Positions 1-5,861 of a DNA stretch of 25,816 nucleotides are shown piece by piece (the stretch's first letter is position 1; each line of letters begins with the position of its first letter). Both the position numbers and the translations under genes were made by a program. Source of the stretch: a virus; the IMG/VR virus record IMGVR_UViG_3300010151_000139, positions 1 through 25,816 of that record. One strand, written 5' to 3'. A model generated the notes under the pieces. The model did no database searches. It saw nothing but the letters and a program-made list of their open reading frames with translations, and was not told the DNA's origin.

Positions 1-345
1 TCCCTACTGACTTCGGGGTCACATGTAACTGCCCCATTTAGGGTATCTCGTGCAACACCCAATGCAGTCCTAACAGTTAAAATTGAGCTGTCGGGAACTA
101 GCAGCGGGAGCAGTACCATTCAAATTCAAGCCCGCCATGTTGCTAACCCGGGAGTTACTACAGGGCTGGTGGCTACTGCTATTAAGGACACGGATGCATT
201 TCCGACCATAGTAGTAAATGAAACACAGGCCGCTTCTGTGTATCAAGAGAACTTTCATTTCCCCTCGGTGGGGGGCGTATTTGATGTGATTGCAACAGTT
301 TCCGGAACCGACACTTTCAAATTAACTCTGTACATCGCTCCATAA
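1..345 (+). CDS. C-terminal part of a probable phage structural protein (5' end outside window)
   Basis: Frame 1 is open from the first base to a TAA at 343-345, giving 114 residues with no start inside, so the gene begins upstream of the window. The translation is rich in Ser, Thr, Val, Ala and Gly with alternating hydrophobic residues (for example VLTVKIELSG and DTFKLTLYIAP at the end), which is the look of a beta-sandwich. No Cys, catalytic motif or membrane segment is visible. Position directly before a holin/XhlA-like small membrane protein fits a tail, fibre or decoration protein at the end of a late operon, but this is inference from composition and place. The family is not recognised. 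Confidence 0.7.
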   Translation, partial: SLLTSGSHVTAPFRVSRATPNAVLTVKIELSGTSSGSSTIQIQARHVANPGVTTGLVATAIKDTDAFPTIVVNETQAASVYQENFHFPSVGGVFDVIATVSGTDTFKLTLYIAP

Positions 346-357
346 GGTTTTAATCAA

Positions 358-633
358 ATGCCCGAGTACACCGATAATGGGAATGGGGAATTTAGAGGAT
401 CCACGAAAGCCCGCTTGCAGATTCTTGCAGAGGGCCAAGCCGCCATTTCTCAAAAAATAGAATCCCTACACAAAGAAGCTCTCACGATGATCGAAGTTCA
501 ACGTGAGCGGATTACTAATTTAGAAACGTGGAGAGCTACTCTAACAGCTAGAATAACATTAGTTGTTGGCGTGGTCTGTACGATTGGAACATTCATAGTT
601 AACTGGGTCACGTCTCAACTATCTGGGGGTTAG
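358..633 (+). CDS. Small coiled-coil protein with C-terminal membrane helix (XhlA-like)
   Basis: 91 residues from an ATG with an AAGG ribosome site about ten bases upstream. Residues 17-60 are a charged helix with heptad-like spacing (ARLQILAEG, SQKIESLHKE, VQRERITNLETW), followed at about 66-86 by one hydrophobic segment (ITLVVGVVCTIGTFIVNWV) and a short polar tail. This N-cytoplasmic coiled coil plus single C-terminal helix is the architecture of XhlA/hemolysin-type phage proteins that accompany holins and of several tail-adjacent phage membrane proteins. It sits 12 bases after the structural gene and 1 base before the next gene, so the three are probably cotranscribed. A role in lysis or membrane attachment is inferred only from this architecture. 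Confidence 0.75.
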   Translation: MPEYTDNGNGEFRGSTKARLQILAEGQAAISQKIESLHKEALTMIEVQRERITNLETWRATLTARITLVVGVVCTIGTFIVNWVTSQLSGG

Positions 634-634
634 G

Positions 635-871
635 ATGTATTCATTTTTTTCACGGATATTTGGAACCTCCATAGAATCTTCTCAACAGAAGGTCTCTTCT
701 CCTATTCAGAGCGACGAATCAGATATTCCCTTGGATAAGGTAGATGAGGAGACGGCTCACTCTACCGCACTCTTAAATATTCAAGAGGTTCTAAGAGAAC
801 TTGACGTCCTCTCTCGACAGTGGGTAGAGGACGCGAGTCCCCCAGATCTAAAAGAATTAGAATCCGAGTAG
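635..871 (+). CDS. Small acidic phage protein of unknown function
   Basis: 78 residues. The ATG lies one base after the stop of the preceding gene, with a G-rich ribosome site (GGGGGTTAGG) reading across that stop, so translation is probably coupled. The N-terminus (MYSFFSRIFG) is short and aromatic, possibly amphipathic. The rest is strongly acidic with a predicted helix near residues 45-65 (TALLNIQEVLRELDVLSRQW). No recognised domain. It is the last gene of the leading + strand block and ends 3 bases before the 3' end of the convergent minus-strand gene. No hairpin terminator is visible between them. Confidence 0.6.
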   Translation: MYSFFSRIFGTSIESSQQKVSSPIQSDESDIPLDKVDEETAHSTALLNIQEVLRELDVLSRQWVEDASPPDLKELESE

Positions 872-874
872 TAG

Positions 875-1978
875 TTACTTAACTTCAAATTCTCTATGGA
901 CGACTTGGGCGGCATCTGGTCCTTTGAAGTGCGGTCGTATCCATATTCTCTTGGTCTTTAATAGTCCCTCTCCGTAGGGTTGCATTCTCCAATGTCCACG
1001 AACTTGGAAGCGCACACGTAAGTGCAGGTTCCCCTTAGAACTTGCATGACTGGAGGGTCCTCCGGGTATTTGAATTGCCCCACCCACCTCGGTATACGGG
1101 ATGTCGGACGCCCTTGATTTTTTTCTCTCCAATCTTCCCAGTTTCTTAACTCCCACATTCTTCAATTTAATCTGAGATGACGGGGATGGAATGTTCTTCA
1201 AATCCGGGGTATCCGAGGTTATGTACAGGACAGTGTTTATCGCTAAATTAATAAGACCTCGGAGATCTGTATTTTTGGTGGACATCTCTAACGCATCGCC
1301 CGTATCCCGATCGGAGTAATCCCCGCCAGAGAGTTGTTTGAGTGGCCCGAAGTTTTCACTAGAGAGTTCACCTCTCCATTTATCCATGTCTATTTGAATG
1401 TGGTACAGATTGTCATCTATCGTAATCCCTAATTCGGTCTCTTTGTACCCCTTGGCCACCCACATAAAATTTATTTGGGTCCAGTTCCGTTTGGAACCCC
1501 CTGACATGTCCACTTCATCTGTTTTGTGAATATAGCACCCCTCTAACGGGTAGAGGGTTCCATCCTCATGACTTATATGGATATCAGAGTGATCCCACGC
1601 TATATAAAATGCATCAAACGGAAGTTCTAGTTGATCCAACTCTAATTTGAAATCTGTGGATGACAGTAGTTCGGTTAGATTATGACTAACTCTGAAAATT
1701 CTCTTACCGCTTAGAGAGAATCCCATCAACATCCTCTCTTCCCATATTGGGGACTGTGCCGCATCCGCCCCCAATTTCGACAGCATGTCTTGGCAGATTG
1801 GATTATTCTTTAAGAGGGACCATACGTTCACCTGACGGGGTTCGTATTTATCGAACCCCATCTCCGAGTAAAATTGTTCTCGGTCCAGTTGGAGCCGAAT
1901 GGGCTTCCCGTCCATGTTGAAAACGTGATCGAGTTTTGAAACGCGCTCGAAATGAATTTTTGATGGTATAGCGTTCAT
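875..1978 (-). CDS. AcrVA2-like phage protein with C-terminal RGHWR signature
   Basis: 367 residues, the only confident minus-strand gene. Seen: an LPFDAFYIAW strand near 119-128, a helix near 239-260 (RGLINLAINTVLYITSDTPDL), a basic linker at 278-290, and a C-terminal block at 326-353 with VRGHWRMQPYG then RIWIRPHFKGP. That combination (hydrophobic helix ending in PD, then basic linker, then RGHW...YG...W-P) resembles, from memory, the AcrVA2 anti-CRISPR family, whose members act against Cas12a, and many uncharacterised phage/plasmid homologues. Length is close to AcrVA2 (about 320). Its isolation on the opposite strand with a private promoter fits an accessory gene. Anti-CRISPR activity is not implied by the motif alone. 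The start has no Shine-Dalgarno, and the -10 box lies 5 bases upstream, suggesting a leaderless message. Confidence 0.7.
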   Translation of the reverse strand: MNAIPSKIHFERVSKLDHVFNMDGKPIRLQLDREQFYSEMGFDKYEPRQVNVWSLLKNNPICQDMLSKLGADAAQSPIWEERMLMGFSLSGKRIFRVSHNLTELLSSTDFKLELDQLELPFDAFYIAWDHSDIHISHEDGTLYPLEGCYIHKTDEVDMSGGSKRNWTQINFMWVAKGYKETELGITIDDNLYHIQIDMDKWRGELSSENFGPLKQLSGGDYSDRDTGDALEMSTKNTDLRGLINLAINTVLYITSDTPDLKNIPSPSSQIKLKNVGVKKLGRLERKKSRASDIPYTEVGGAIQIPGGPSSHASSKGNLHLRVRFQVRGHWRMQPYGEGLLKTKRIWIRPHFKGPDAAQVVHREFEVK

Positions 1979-1983
1979 GTAGT

Positions 1984-2012
1984 CTTATATGGTAATCACC
2001 GCACCCACTCAA
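1984..2012 (-). promoter_or_regulatory. Sigma70-like promoter for the AcrVA2-like gene, likely leaderless
   Basis: Read on the minus strand: TTGAGT (2012-2007), 17-base spacer, TATAAG (1989-1984). The start codon begins 5 bases after the -10 box, so transcription would begin at or beside the ATG. No ribosome binding site is present between them. Confidence 0.55.
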
Positions 2013-2018
2013 GGCGGT

Positions 2019-2045
2019 TTGATTGCGAGGCAACTTCAATATAAA
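2019..2045 (+). promoter_or_regulatory. Candidate divergent promoter for the early gene block
   Basis: TTGATT (2019-2024) and TATAAA (2040-2045) are separated by 15 bases, slightly short for sigma70. It lies back to back with the minus-strand promoter, 7 bases from its -35 box, so the two directions may compete or share control. It would give a leader of about 30 bases before the 80-residue gene. Confidence 0.4.
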
Positions 2046-2082
2046 ATCTTCAACAGAATTTATTTTTGTTCGGAGATAGTAA

Positions 2083-2325
2083 ATGCCACGAAAAAGCGGA
2101 CAGCCAGGAGAAGCTCCACTCCGGGTTCCGAACAAAAATCGGGGTATCATAATTCTACCCACCGTAAATGGGTACCTCATGCAGACGGTCCCCATAGATC
2201 TTTTGCCTCGAATGGATTTAACCTCTCAAACGTGGGTTACTGAAAGTCCCGAGAAGGTGGGTGAGATCCTCCCCGATATTCTTAGATCCCTGCATAAATC
2301 TAACTTTCCTCCGGACGAACATTAG
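2083..2325 (+). CDS. Small phage protein of unknown function, divergent from the AcrVA2-like gene
   Basis: 80 residues. The ATG is chosen because GGAG at 2072-2075 sits 7 bases upstream. The frame that starts at 1989 has no such site and covers the promoter region. The product is basic at the N-terminus (MPRKSGQPGE) and then has strands (GIIILPTVNG, MQTVPIDLLP) and an amphipathic C-terminal helix (EKVGEILPDILRSLH). No recognised domain. Small divergent partners beside anti-CRISPR-like genes are sometimes regulators, but no helix-turn-helix is visible here. Confidence 0.6.
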   Translation: MPRKSGQPGEAPLRVPNKNRGIIILPTVNGYLMQTVPIDLLPRMDLTSQTWVTESPEKVGEILPDILRSLHKSNFPPDEH

Positions 2326-2350
2326 GCAATTTCTCAAGTATCATCTTGGG

Positions 2351-2362
2351 TAAACTGAATAC
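2351..2362 (+). promoter_or_regulatory. Possible leaderless -10 element before the 228-residue gene
   Basis: TAAACT (2351-2356) stands 6 bases before the GTG at 2363, with no Shine-Dalgarno between them and no good -35 box. The placement mirrors that of the minus-strand gene, where TATAAG lies 5 bases from the ATG. Confidence 0.25.
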
Positions 2363-3049
2363 GTGAGAAAAAAGAAACTCCACATCTTAAATCCACGACC
2401 CATACAGACGAAAATTTCAGGTGTTATGGTTGAGATCTACCCCCTAGTGCGGGCCCACACCGCCATAACCGCTCCCGCGATTAAAAAAGCAATGGCTAAA
2501 TTTAGACAGTGTGACGTGAACTATATCTCTCTAGACCACAAGGTCTATCAGATTAGCGGGGTGTGGAACGGGTTGCTCTGGGATGGCAAGAAACCAATTG
2601 AAGACCTTGCGTCAAGTTATGGAGAAATACATATTATTCGAGGTGACTGGGTAGCCTTTTTGGATATCCAACGTATTCGATCCTTAGTGGAAGCTATAAT
2701 ACTTCAATTAGATGCACTGGGGCTCCAATGCACTGATCAAGTATTTTTGGACTGTATACATTTCTCAAGAGATGACTTTGCCCCCGCCGGTCTACTTCGA
2801 GCTTTAATCGGGGCCCGTGAGGTTCTTGAAGATTACAAGCCCCTCTTGGTCCCAGAGATATTTAATCTGTTAAAGATGGGGGAGTCCTACCTGAGGGAGC
2901 ATGGAGTGCGTCAAAAACGAAAAACTTGTTCTAAGTGTTGGGGTCGTAAAGTTATAAGTAGTTCTACCGTCACGTTAGGAATGGCCCAAATCTTTACACA
3001 TTCCGATCCTAACGTAGTGTCCCCCTGTGATAAGTGTTCAAATACCTGA
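2363..3049 (+). CDS. Phage protein of unknown function with C-terminal zinc-ribbon-like Cys pairs
   Basis: 228 residues from a GTG start. A later ATG at 2426 (residue 22) is the alternative. The body is mixed alpha/beta with a helical centre (IRSLVEAIILQLDALG, GLLRALIGAREVLEDY). The C-terminal 40 residues carry C189-x2-C192 (TCSKCWGRK) and C222-x2-C225 (SPCDKCSNT), separated by about 30 residues, a probable zinc ribbon. It is the first of five neighbouring proteins with paired cysteines. No family is recognised. The gene is preceded by a TANNNT element and followed by an 84-base gap holding the next promoter. Confidence 0.65.
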   Translation: MRKKKLHILNPRPIQTKISGVMVEIYPLVRAHTAITAPAIKKAMAKFRQCDVNYISLDHKVYQISGVWNGLLWDGKKPIEDLASSYGEIHIIRGDWVAFLDIQRIRSLVEAIILQLDALGLQCTDQVFLDCIHFSRDDFAPAGLLRALIGAREVLEDYKPLLVPEIFNLLKMGESYLREHGVRQKRKTCSKCWGRKVISSSTVTLGMAQIFTHSDPNVVSPCDKCSNT

Positions 3050-3074
3050 GGCAATTTACTTAAGGCATTTACGC

Positions 3075-3102
3075 TTGATTTATGCGATGACTGTCGTATA
3101 GT
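3075..3102 (+). promoter_or_regulatory. Sigma70-like promoter for the HTH/Cys-rich gene cluster
   Basis: TTGATT (3075-3080), 16-base spacer, TATAGT (3097-3102). It would start transcription near 3109, giving a leader of about 25 bases that contains the GGAG site for the TTG start at 3134. The -35 sequence is the same as that of the candidate at 2019. Confidence 0.55.
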
Positions 3103-3133
3103 TTAAGATGTAAATCATCACTGGAGTACAAAA

Positions 3134-3361
3134 TTGAAAGTACCATTGGATACTTATCTGTCTCCCATGTCAGTGGCAAAGAGGCGAAATTCTAGCCAAG
3201 ATACTGTTTTAAGAGCAATCTATGATGGTGACCTTAAAGGAATCCAAGTCATAGGTCCTAATGGATCGATAGTTGCTATTGGTGTTCATCCAAAGGATGC
3301 CGAGGCGTGGGTCCCCCGTCTTCGTGCTAGGAAGCTATCAACCCCCTCGGGGTCTTCATAA
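3134..3361 (+). CDS. Small helix-turn-helix DNA-binding protein (excisionase/MerR-like)
   Basis: 75 residues from a TTG start with GGAG (3123-3126) 7 bases upstream. Residues 8-60 read as an HTH_17/excisionase-type domain: YLSPMSVAKRRNSSQDTVLRAIYDGDLKGIQVI, a short turn, then a wing and HPKDAEAWVPR, matching the usual SVAEAA-x-S-x-x-TV-R-I-x-G-L pattern and the final D-x-E-AW. Such proteins bind DNA and act as excisionases or small phage regulators. No integrase is present here, so a regulatory role for this early operon is the simpler reading. It is the first gene after the promoter at 3075-3102, and its stop overlaps the next ATG (TAATG). Confidence 0.7.
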   Translation: MKVPLDTYLSPMSVAKRRNSSQDTVLRAIYDGDLKGIQVIGPNGSIVAIGVHPKDAEAWVPRLRARKLSTPSGSS

Positions 3362-3753
3362 TGAGATTTAACTATGCATACGACACTATAGACTCTTCTA
3401 CGAGTTGTCCAGCGTGTAGTCATTCTTTGGGTATCTTCGTAACTGAGGCGTTCAATCCATCTTCTAAATTTCCAAAGAAGTTCAAGCCTGGGGATACGTT
3501 TAAGAATTCTGAGGGGTCTTTAATTAAAGCTCAAGAATTCTCAGTGTTCTCGTTATGTTCCCATTGTCAATCATTTATTAAAGGTTCCGTTAGAATCTTA
3601 AACGGACACATAGTGGAATTCAAAGATGATACCCAAGCTAAGTTTTGGGTCAGCTCTCGCGCTTACTTTGATGGGCTCCAAAAACTAGACACTGAGAATG
3701 TAAGACTTCTGAGTGTGTTGGAAAGATTGGTCCATGAATCTTCACACCAATGA
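3361..3753 (+). CDS. Zinc-ribbon-like small phage protein
   Basis: 130 residues, ATG overlapping the previous stop as TAATG. Two Cys pairs, C16-x2-C19 (SCPACS) and C66-x2-C69 (LCSHCQ), frame a roughly 45-residue beta-rich insert with many Phe and Lys. After the second pair come strands (SVRILNGHIVEF) and a C-terminal helix. This spacing suggests one zinc site holding the two halves of the fold together. No named family is recognised. It is translated with the HTH gene and overlaps the next gene by 20 bases. Confidence 0.65.
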   Translation: MRFNYAYDTIDSSTSCPACSHSLGIFVTEAFNPSSKFPKKFKPGDTFKNSEGSLIKAQEFSVFSLCSHCQSFIKGSVRILNGHIVEFKDDTQAKFWVSSRAYFDGLQKLDTENVRLLSVLERLVHESSHQ

Positions 3754-4333
3754 GTCTGGCTTAGTGTGGTGTGCGAAACTAAATTCAGATGTTCGCCCAG
3801 ATCTTTCTAATCTCTCGGGATGTTCCCACTGTGTTTACTGTTCCAAACTTCATCAATCTAAGTCTATGCAGATCACGGGCGTAACTTGTAGGTTAGTCCC
3901 AAACATCAAATTCTGTGAACGTCAGGCGGTGAATGATGATGGGTCCAGATTATGCTTGGTAGAGACTGACCTGGACGAGTACAAGTCCCTTACCGGACAT
4001 GTTGATGCGAAGTCGGTCCCCGAAGATTTTATAATTCCAAGACCCACCACATTTACAAAATGTCTTCTATGCTTTTCGACGGGCCGTACTATCTGTAAAG
4101 CAATTCCCGGTAAATCTAAAGAAGTTATAAACGCTTGTCAATCTTTGTCTAGTCCCAAAATTCAATCCCAATACCCACCTCCGGTATCTGAAGGAGGTCG
4201 GGCTATGCGCTCAATCCTTAAAAAGTTAAACCCCTCATGGTCGAGCGTATCGAATGAATTAGAAGATAGGGGGGAATCCCCGTTTAATCCAAATGAGCCG
4301 GATACAGGAAATGGAATGGAGAGATCGAAATGA
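3734..4333 (+). CDS. Cysteine-rich phage protein of unknown function
   Basis: 199 residues. The ATG at 3734 has GGAAAG (3720-3725) upstream and a short overlap with the previous gene. A GTG at 3713 would add seven residues without a better site. The N-terminal half holds many Cys (13, 30, 33, 36, 52, 61, 74), including CSHCVYC, and the middle holds KCLLCFSTGRTIC, so one or two metal sites are likely. Alternation of Cys with basic residues recalls zinc fingers rather than a ferredoxin. The C-terminal third is Pro/Ser-rich and probably disordered. No family is recognised. ATGA overlap with the following gene indicates translational coupling. Confidence 0.55.
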   Translation: MNLHTNESGLVWCAKLNSDVRPDLSNLSGCSHCVYCSKLHQSKSMQITGVTCRLVPNIKFCERQAVNDDGSRLCLVETDLDEYKSLTGHVDAKSVPEDFIIPRPTTFTKCLLCFSTGRTICKAIPGKSKEVINACQSLSSPKIQSQYPPPVSEGGRAMRSILKKLNPSWSSVSNELEDRGESPFNPNEPDTGNGMERSK

Positions 4334-4554
4334 GTGACGAACGATTAGACATCAATGATTTGGTATATGAATATTCTGACGTTACTCATGCGGACCTCAT
4401 TCTCCTGATAACCCATGAGGGCGTCGGGGTTACTGGGTGGGAGCAACGATTTTTGAATGATTATACGGTCCGGGGGAGAACCACATTCACCCAAAGACAA
4501 TCCGAGGTGCTTGGAATGATTTTCAGAAAACGGGTCGAAGGTAAGGAAGAGTGA
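4330..4554 (+). CDS. Small phage protein of unknown function
   Basis: 74 residues, starting in an ATGA overlap with the upstream stop. The sequence is acidic at the N-terminus (SDERLDINDLVYEYSD) and then has a compact helical part (QRFLNDYTVRG, TFTQRQSEVLGMIFRKRVEG) ending in a charged tail. The pattern of a short helix, GRTTFT-x-RQ and a closing helix is seen in small phage proteins near replication genes, but no function can be given. It lacks the Cys pairs of its neighbours. Confidence 0.6.
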   Translation: MSDERLDINDLVYEYSDVTHADLILLITHEGVGVTGWEQRFLNDYTVRGRTTFTQRQSEVLGMIFRKRVEGKEE

Positions 4555-4826
4555 ACAACCGCATTGCCTCAGGAGTATTGTGCTGGATGTGCGAATTCTG
4601 GCTACCCCGCGAGGGTGAGGTGTTGGACCGGTGGTCACGTATTAACTCAAGTAGTACCGAGGCCAGATGCGGTGTCTGCAAAATTCTTAAGAATGCCGGA
4701 GTTAACGCTCCGTTTAGATGGACCCGGGCCGATAGTCATTGCGAACACGCTTTAATGAACAAAGAGGCAACCAGTGAAACTGTCTTCCGACAAATCAATG
4801 AGACCCCTGGTAGTACTGGGGGTTGA
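4551..4826 (+). CDS. Small zinc-finger-like phage protein
   Basis: 91 residues from a GTG that overlaps the previous stop as GTGA. Cys pairs C11-x2-C14 (CWMC) and C40-x2-C43 (CGVC), plus C64 and H66 (HCEH), indicate at least one zinc site. A competing +1 frame from 4564 is shorter and has no better initiation site. The last 53 bases overlap the start of the RuvC-like gene, an unusually long overlap. The C-terminus beyond residue 75 is therefore probably unconstrained, or the effective end of the domain lies earlier. Confidence 0.5.
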   Translation: MNNRIASGVLCWMCEFWLPREGEVLDRWSRINSSSTEARCGVCKILKNAGVNAPFRWTRADSHCEHALMNKEATSETVFRQINETPGSTGG

Positions 4827-5370
4827 TACAGGATTCTCCACTTATGGATTATCGCGTGTTGAAATTTTCCCAGAGATTCGGGTGCGAGCTTTTACAACTC
4901 TCAGGTACATCGACAAGGGGAACGACCTGAAGGCCACTGAGAGGATGCTTTCCGTTGGTTATGACATGTCGAATCAGGTTCATACTTGGATTGATTCCAA
5001 TTTTAAGGATAACCCGCCCATAGCCGTTGCAGTCGAGGGAGTCTCAATTCCTCAGAAGGTTGGGCCCCAAACCACTCTAAAAATAGGAATTGGATGGGGC
5101 ACCCTCCTTTCGGTGGCCTCTCGTTTGGGAGTTCCTGTTTTCCAGAGGTTCCCTGCCGCGATAAAGCAACACCTGACAGGTAAGAAATCCGCCTCTAAGA
5201 AAGAAATTCAGGCAGTCCTTTCTAATAAATTTTGCGTGGATTTTGAGGGGATGAATCTCACGCTAAGAGAGCACGCTGCGGATTCTATAGCAGCCGCGAT
5301 AACCGTAGCACAGCAAGAGAAAATGGTGGGTATGGCTATCTCCGCGATTCGGAATCATGTTTCCACCTGA
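4774..5370 (+). CDS. RuvC-like Holliday junction resolvase
   Basis: 198 residues, GTG start with GAGG 7 bases upstream. An ATG at 4798 would remove eight residues but keep the fold. The RNase H-like nuclease fold is read from VVLGVDTGFSTYGL (catalytic D18), PPIAVAVEGVSI (E88), LTGKKSASKKEIQ (the KS-x-K-x-x-V-like helix of RuvC), and HAADSIAAAI (H167 and D170). RuvC-family enzymes cut four-way junctions symmetrically with Mg2+. In phages they resolve recombination or replication branches before packaging. It closes the early cluster and is followed by the control region of the replication operon. A second, unrelated resolvase-like nuclease occurs at 16885-17274. Confidence 0.88.
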   Translation: MKLSSDKSMRPLVVLGVDTGFSTYGLSRVEIFPEIRVRAFTTLRYIDKGNDLKATERMLSVGYDMSNQVHTWIDSNFKDNPPIAVAVEGVSIPQKVGPQTTLKIGIGWGTLLSVASRLGVPVFQRFPAAIKQHLTGKKSASKKEIQAVLSNKFCVDFEGMNLTLREHAADSIAAAITVAQQEKMVGMAISAIRNHVST

Positions 5371-5435
5371 TACAAATTACGCGCCCCATTTGTGCAACGA
5401 AGCTACTTCCAAAACTCCCCGTGGGTCTTTTTGTG

Positions 5436-5464
5436 TTGACGTGCCCGTGGCCCCTTGGTATGTT
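5436..5464 (+). promoter_or_regulatory. Sigma70-like promoter 1 of the replication operon
   Basis: TTGACG (5436-5441), spacer of exactly 17 bases, TATGTT (5459-5464). The -35 has five of six consensus bases. Confidence 0.55.
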
Positions 5465-5470
5465 TTCCGT

Positions 5471-5537
5471 CCGACCGTAGTAGCTACGTGAGTTCACGTT
5501 AAGTCGATTAAACTTTATATAACTCACCCCCGGTCGG
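5471..5537. repeat. Nested inverted repeats around promoter 2
   Basis: An outer pair CCGACCG (5471-5477) and CGGTCGG (5531-5537) encloses an inner pair GTGAGTT (5488-5494) and AACTCAC (5521-5527). Within the left side, ACGTGA-GT-TCACGT (5486-5499) is a separate short palindrome overlapping the -35 of promoter 2. The enclosed 5499-5522 is AT-rich. Arrangement suits a regulator-binding site. An RNA fold would need transcription from the upstream promoter. Confidence 0.5.
5493..5521 (+). promoter_or_regulatory. Sigma70-like promoter 2 of the replication operon
   Basis: TTCACG (5493-5498), spacer of 17 bases, TATATA (5516-5521). Its -35 is covered by the palindrome at 5486-5499, so a bound regulator would block it. 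Confidence 0.45.
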
Positions 5538-5603
5538 GCGCTGCTAGGGAGTGGCAGTCTTAGGGAGAATTGCAACCATGTTTAATATCTGAGGAGAAAG
5601 TCC

Positions 5604-5861
5604 GTGTATAAGGTTGAAAGTAATCAAATATCCTCGTATCTTGTCCCTGCCCCTCCTACTCCCACACGCCTCTGGGGGGGTCGATCCAACCGAAGAAGTT
5701 TGAGTTCTATACCTACCCATTCTTCTAAAATTGCTCTACGCTTCTCCTCCACTCCCACGAGGATTGAGGCGCATTGCTATGCGGGAGGGTTACATGACAG
5801 GGGCTTCGGTTTTGCCGCCGAAGCCCCGTCTTTTTGCCTTCTACGAAAGGCAATTCAATGA
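5604..5861 (+). CDS. Leader ORF coupled to the replication initiator
   Basis: 85 codons from a GTG with GAGGAG (5591-5596) 7 bases upstream, one of the best ribosome sites in the window. The stop overlaps the initiator ATG as ATGA. The translation is low in recognisable structure (Pro, Ser, Arg rich, for example VPAPPTPTRLWGG), no family is recognised, and its last third runs through a terminator-like hairpin. It may therefore be a translated leader whose ribosome traffic controls the hairpin, rather than a protein selected for its own function. The four-codon frame at 5578-5592 ends on its ribosome site. The alternative is that the stretch is an untranslated leader or a short RNA ending at the hairpin. 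Confidence 0.4.
   Translation: MYKVESNQISSYLVPAPPTPTRLWGGRSNRRSLSSIPTHSSKIALRFSSTPTRIEAHCYAGGLHDRGFGFAAEAPSFCLLRKAIQ
5796..5835 (+). terminator. Intrinsic terminator-like hairpin (attenuator candidate)
   Basis: GGGGCTTCGG (5800-5809) pairs perfectly with CCGAAGCCCC (5818-5827) around an 8-base loop. GAC (5796-5798) and GTC (5828-5830) extend the stem past a bulged A. A TTTTT run follows (5831-5835). It lies inside the leader ORF and 22 bases before the initiator ATG, with no promoter after it. Confidence 0.75.

Larger units (their letters stand above)
5371..5857 (+). promoter_or_regulatory. Control region and leader of the replication operon
   Basis: This 487-base stretch separates the RuvC-like gene from the initiator gene. 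In order it holds a weak GC hairpin with a T run (about 5411-5432, possibly ending the upstream operon), two promoter candidates, nested inverted repeats, a four-codon ATG...TGA frame (5578-5592) with AGGGAG upstream, a leader ORF with an excellent ribosome site, and a strong terminator-like hairpin ending 22 bases before the initiator ATG. It is pyrimidine-rich in the centre, with two similar tracts of the type CTCC-x-ACTCCCAC (about 5652-5667 and 5744-5760). Confidence 0.6.

Noticed and set aside
1989-2243. 84-residue + strand frame at the divergent promoters
   Set aside because: It starts inside the promoter region without a ribosome site and is overlapped by the 2083-2325 frame, which has a good one.
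5590-5830. RNase P RNA-like string GAGGAGAAAGTCCG with a later ACAG...GGCTT
   Set aside because: The match to the conserved RNase P core is short and imperfect, the GGAG is explained by the leader ribosome site, and no other conserved RNase P elements or long-range pairing were found.
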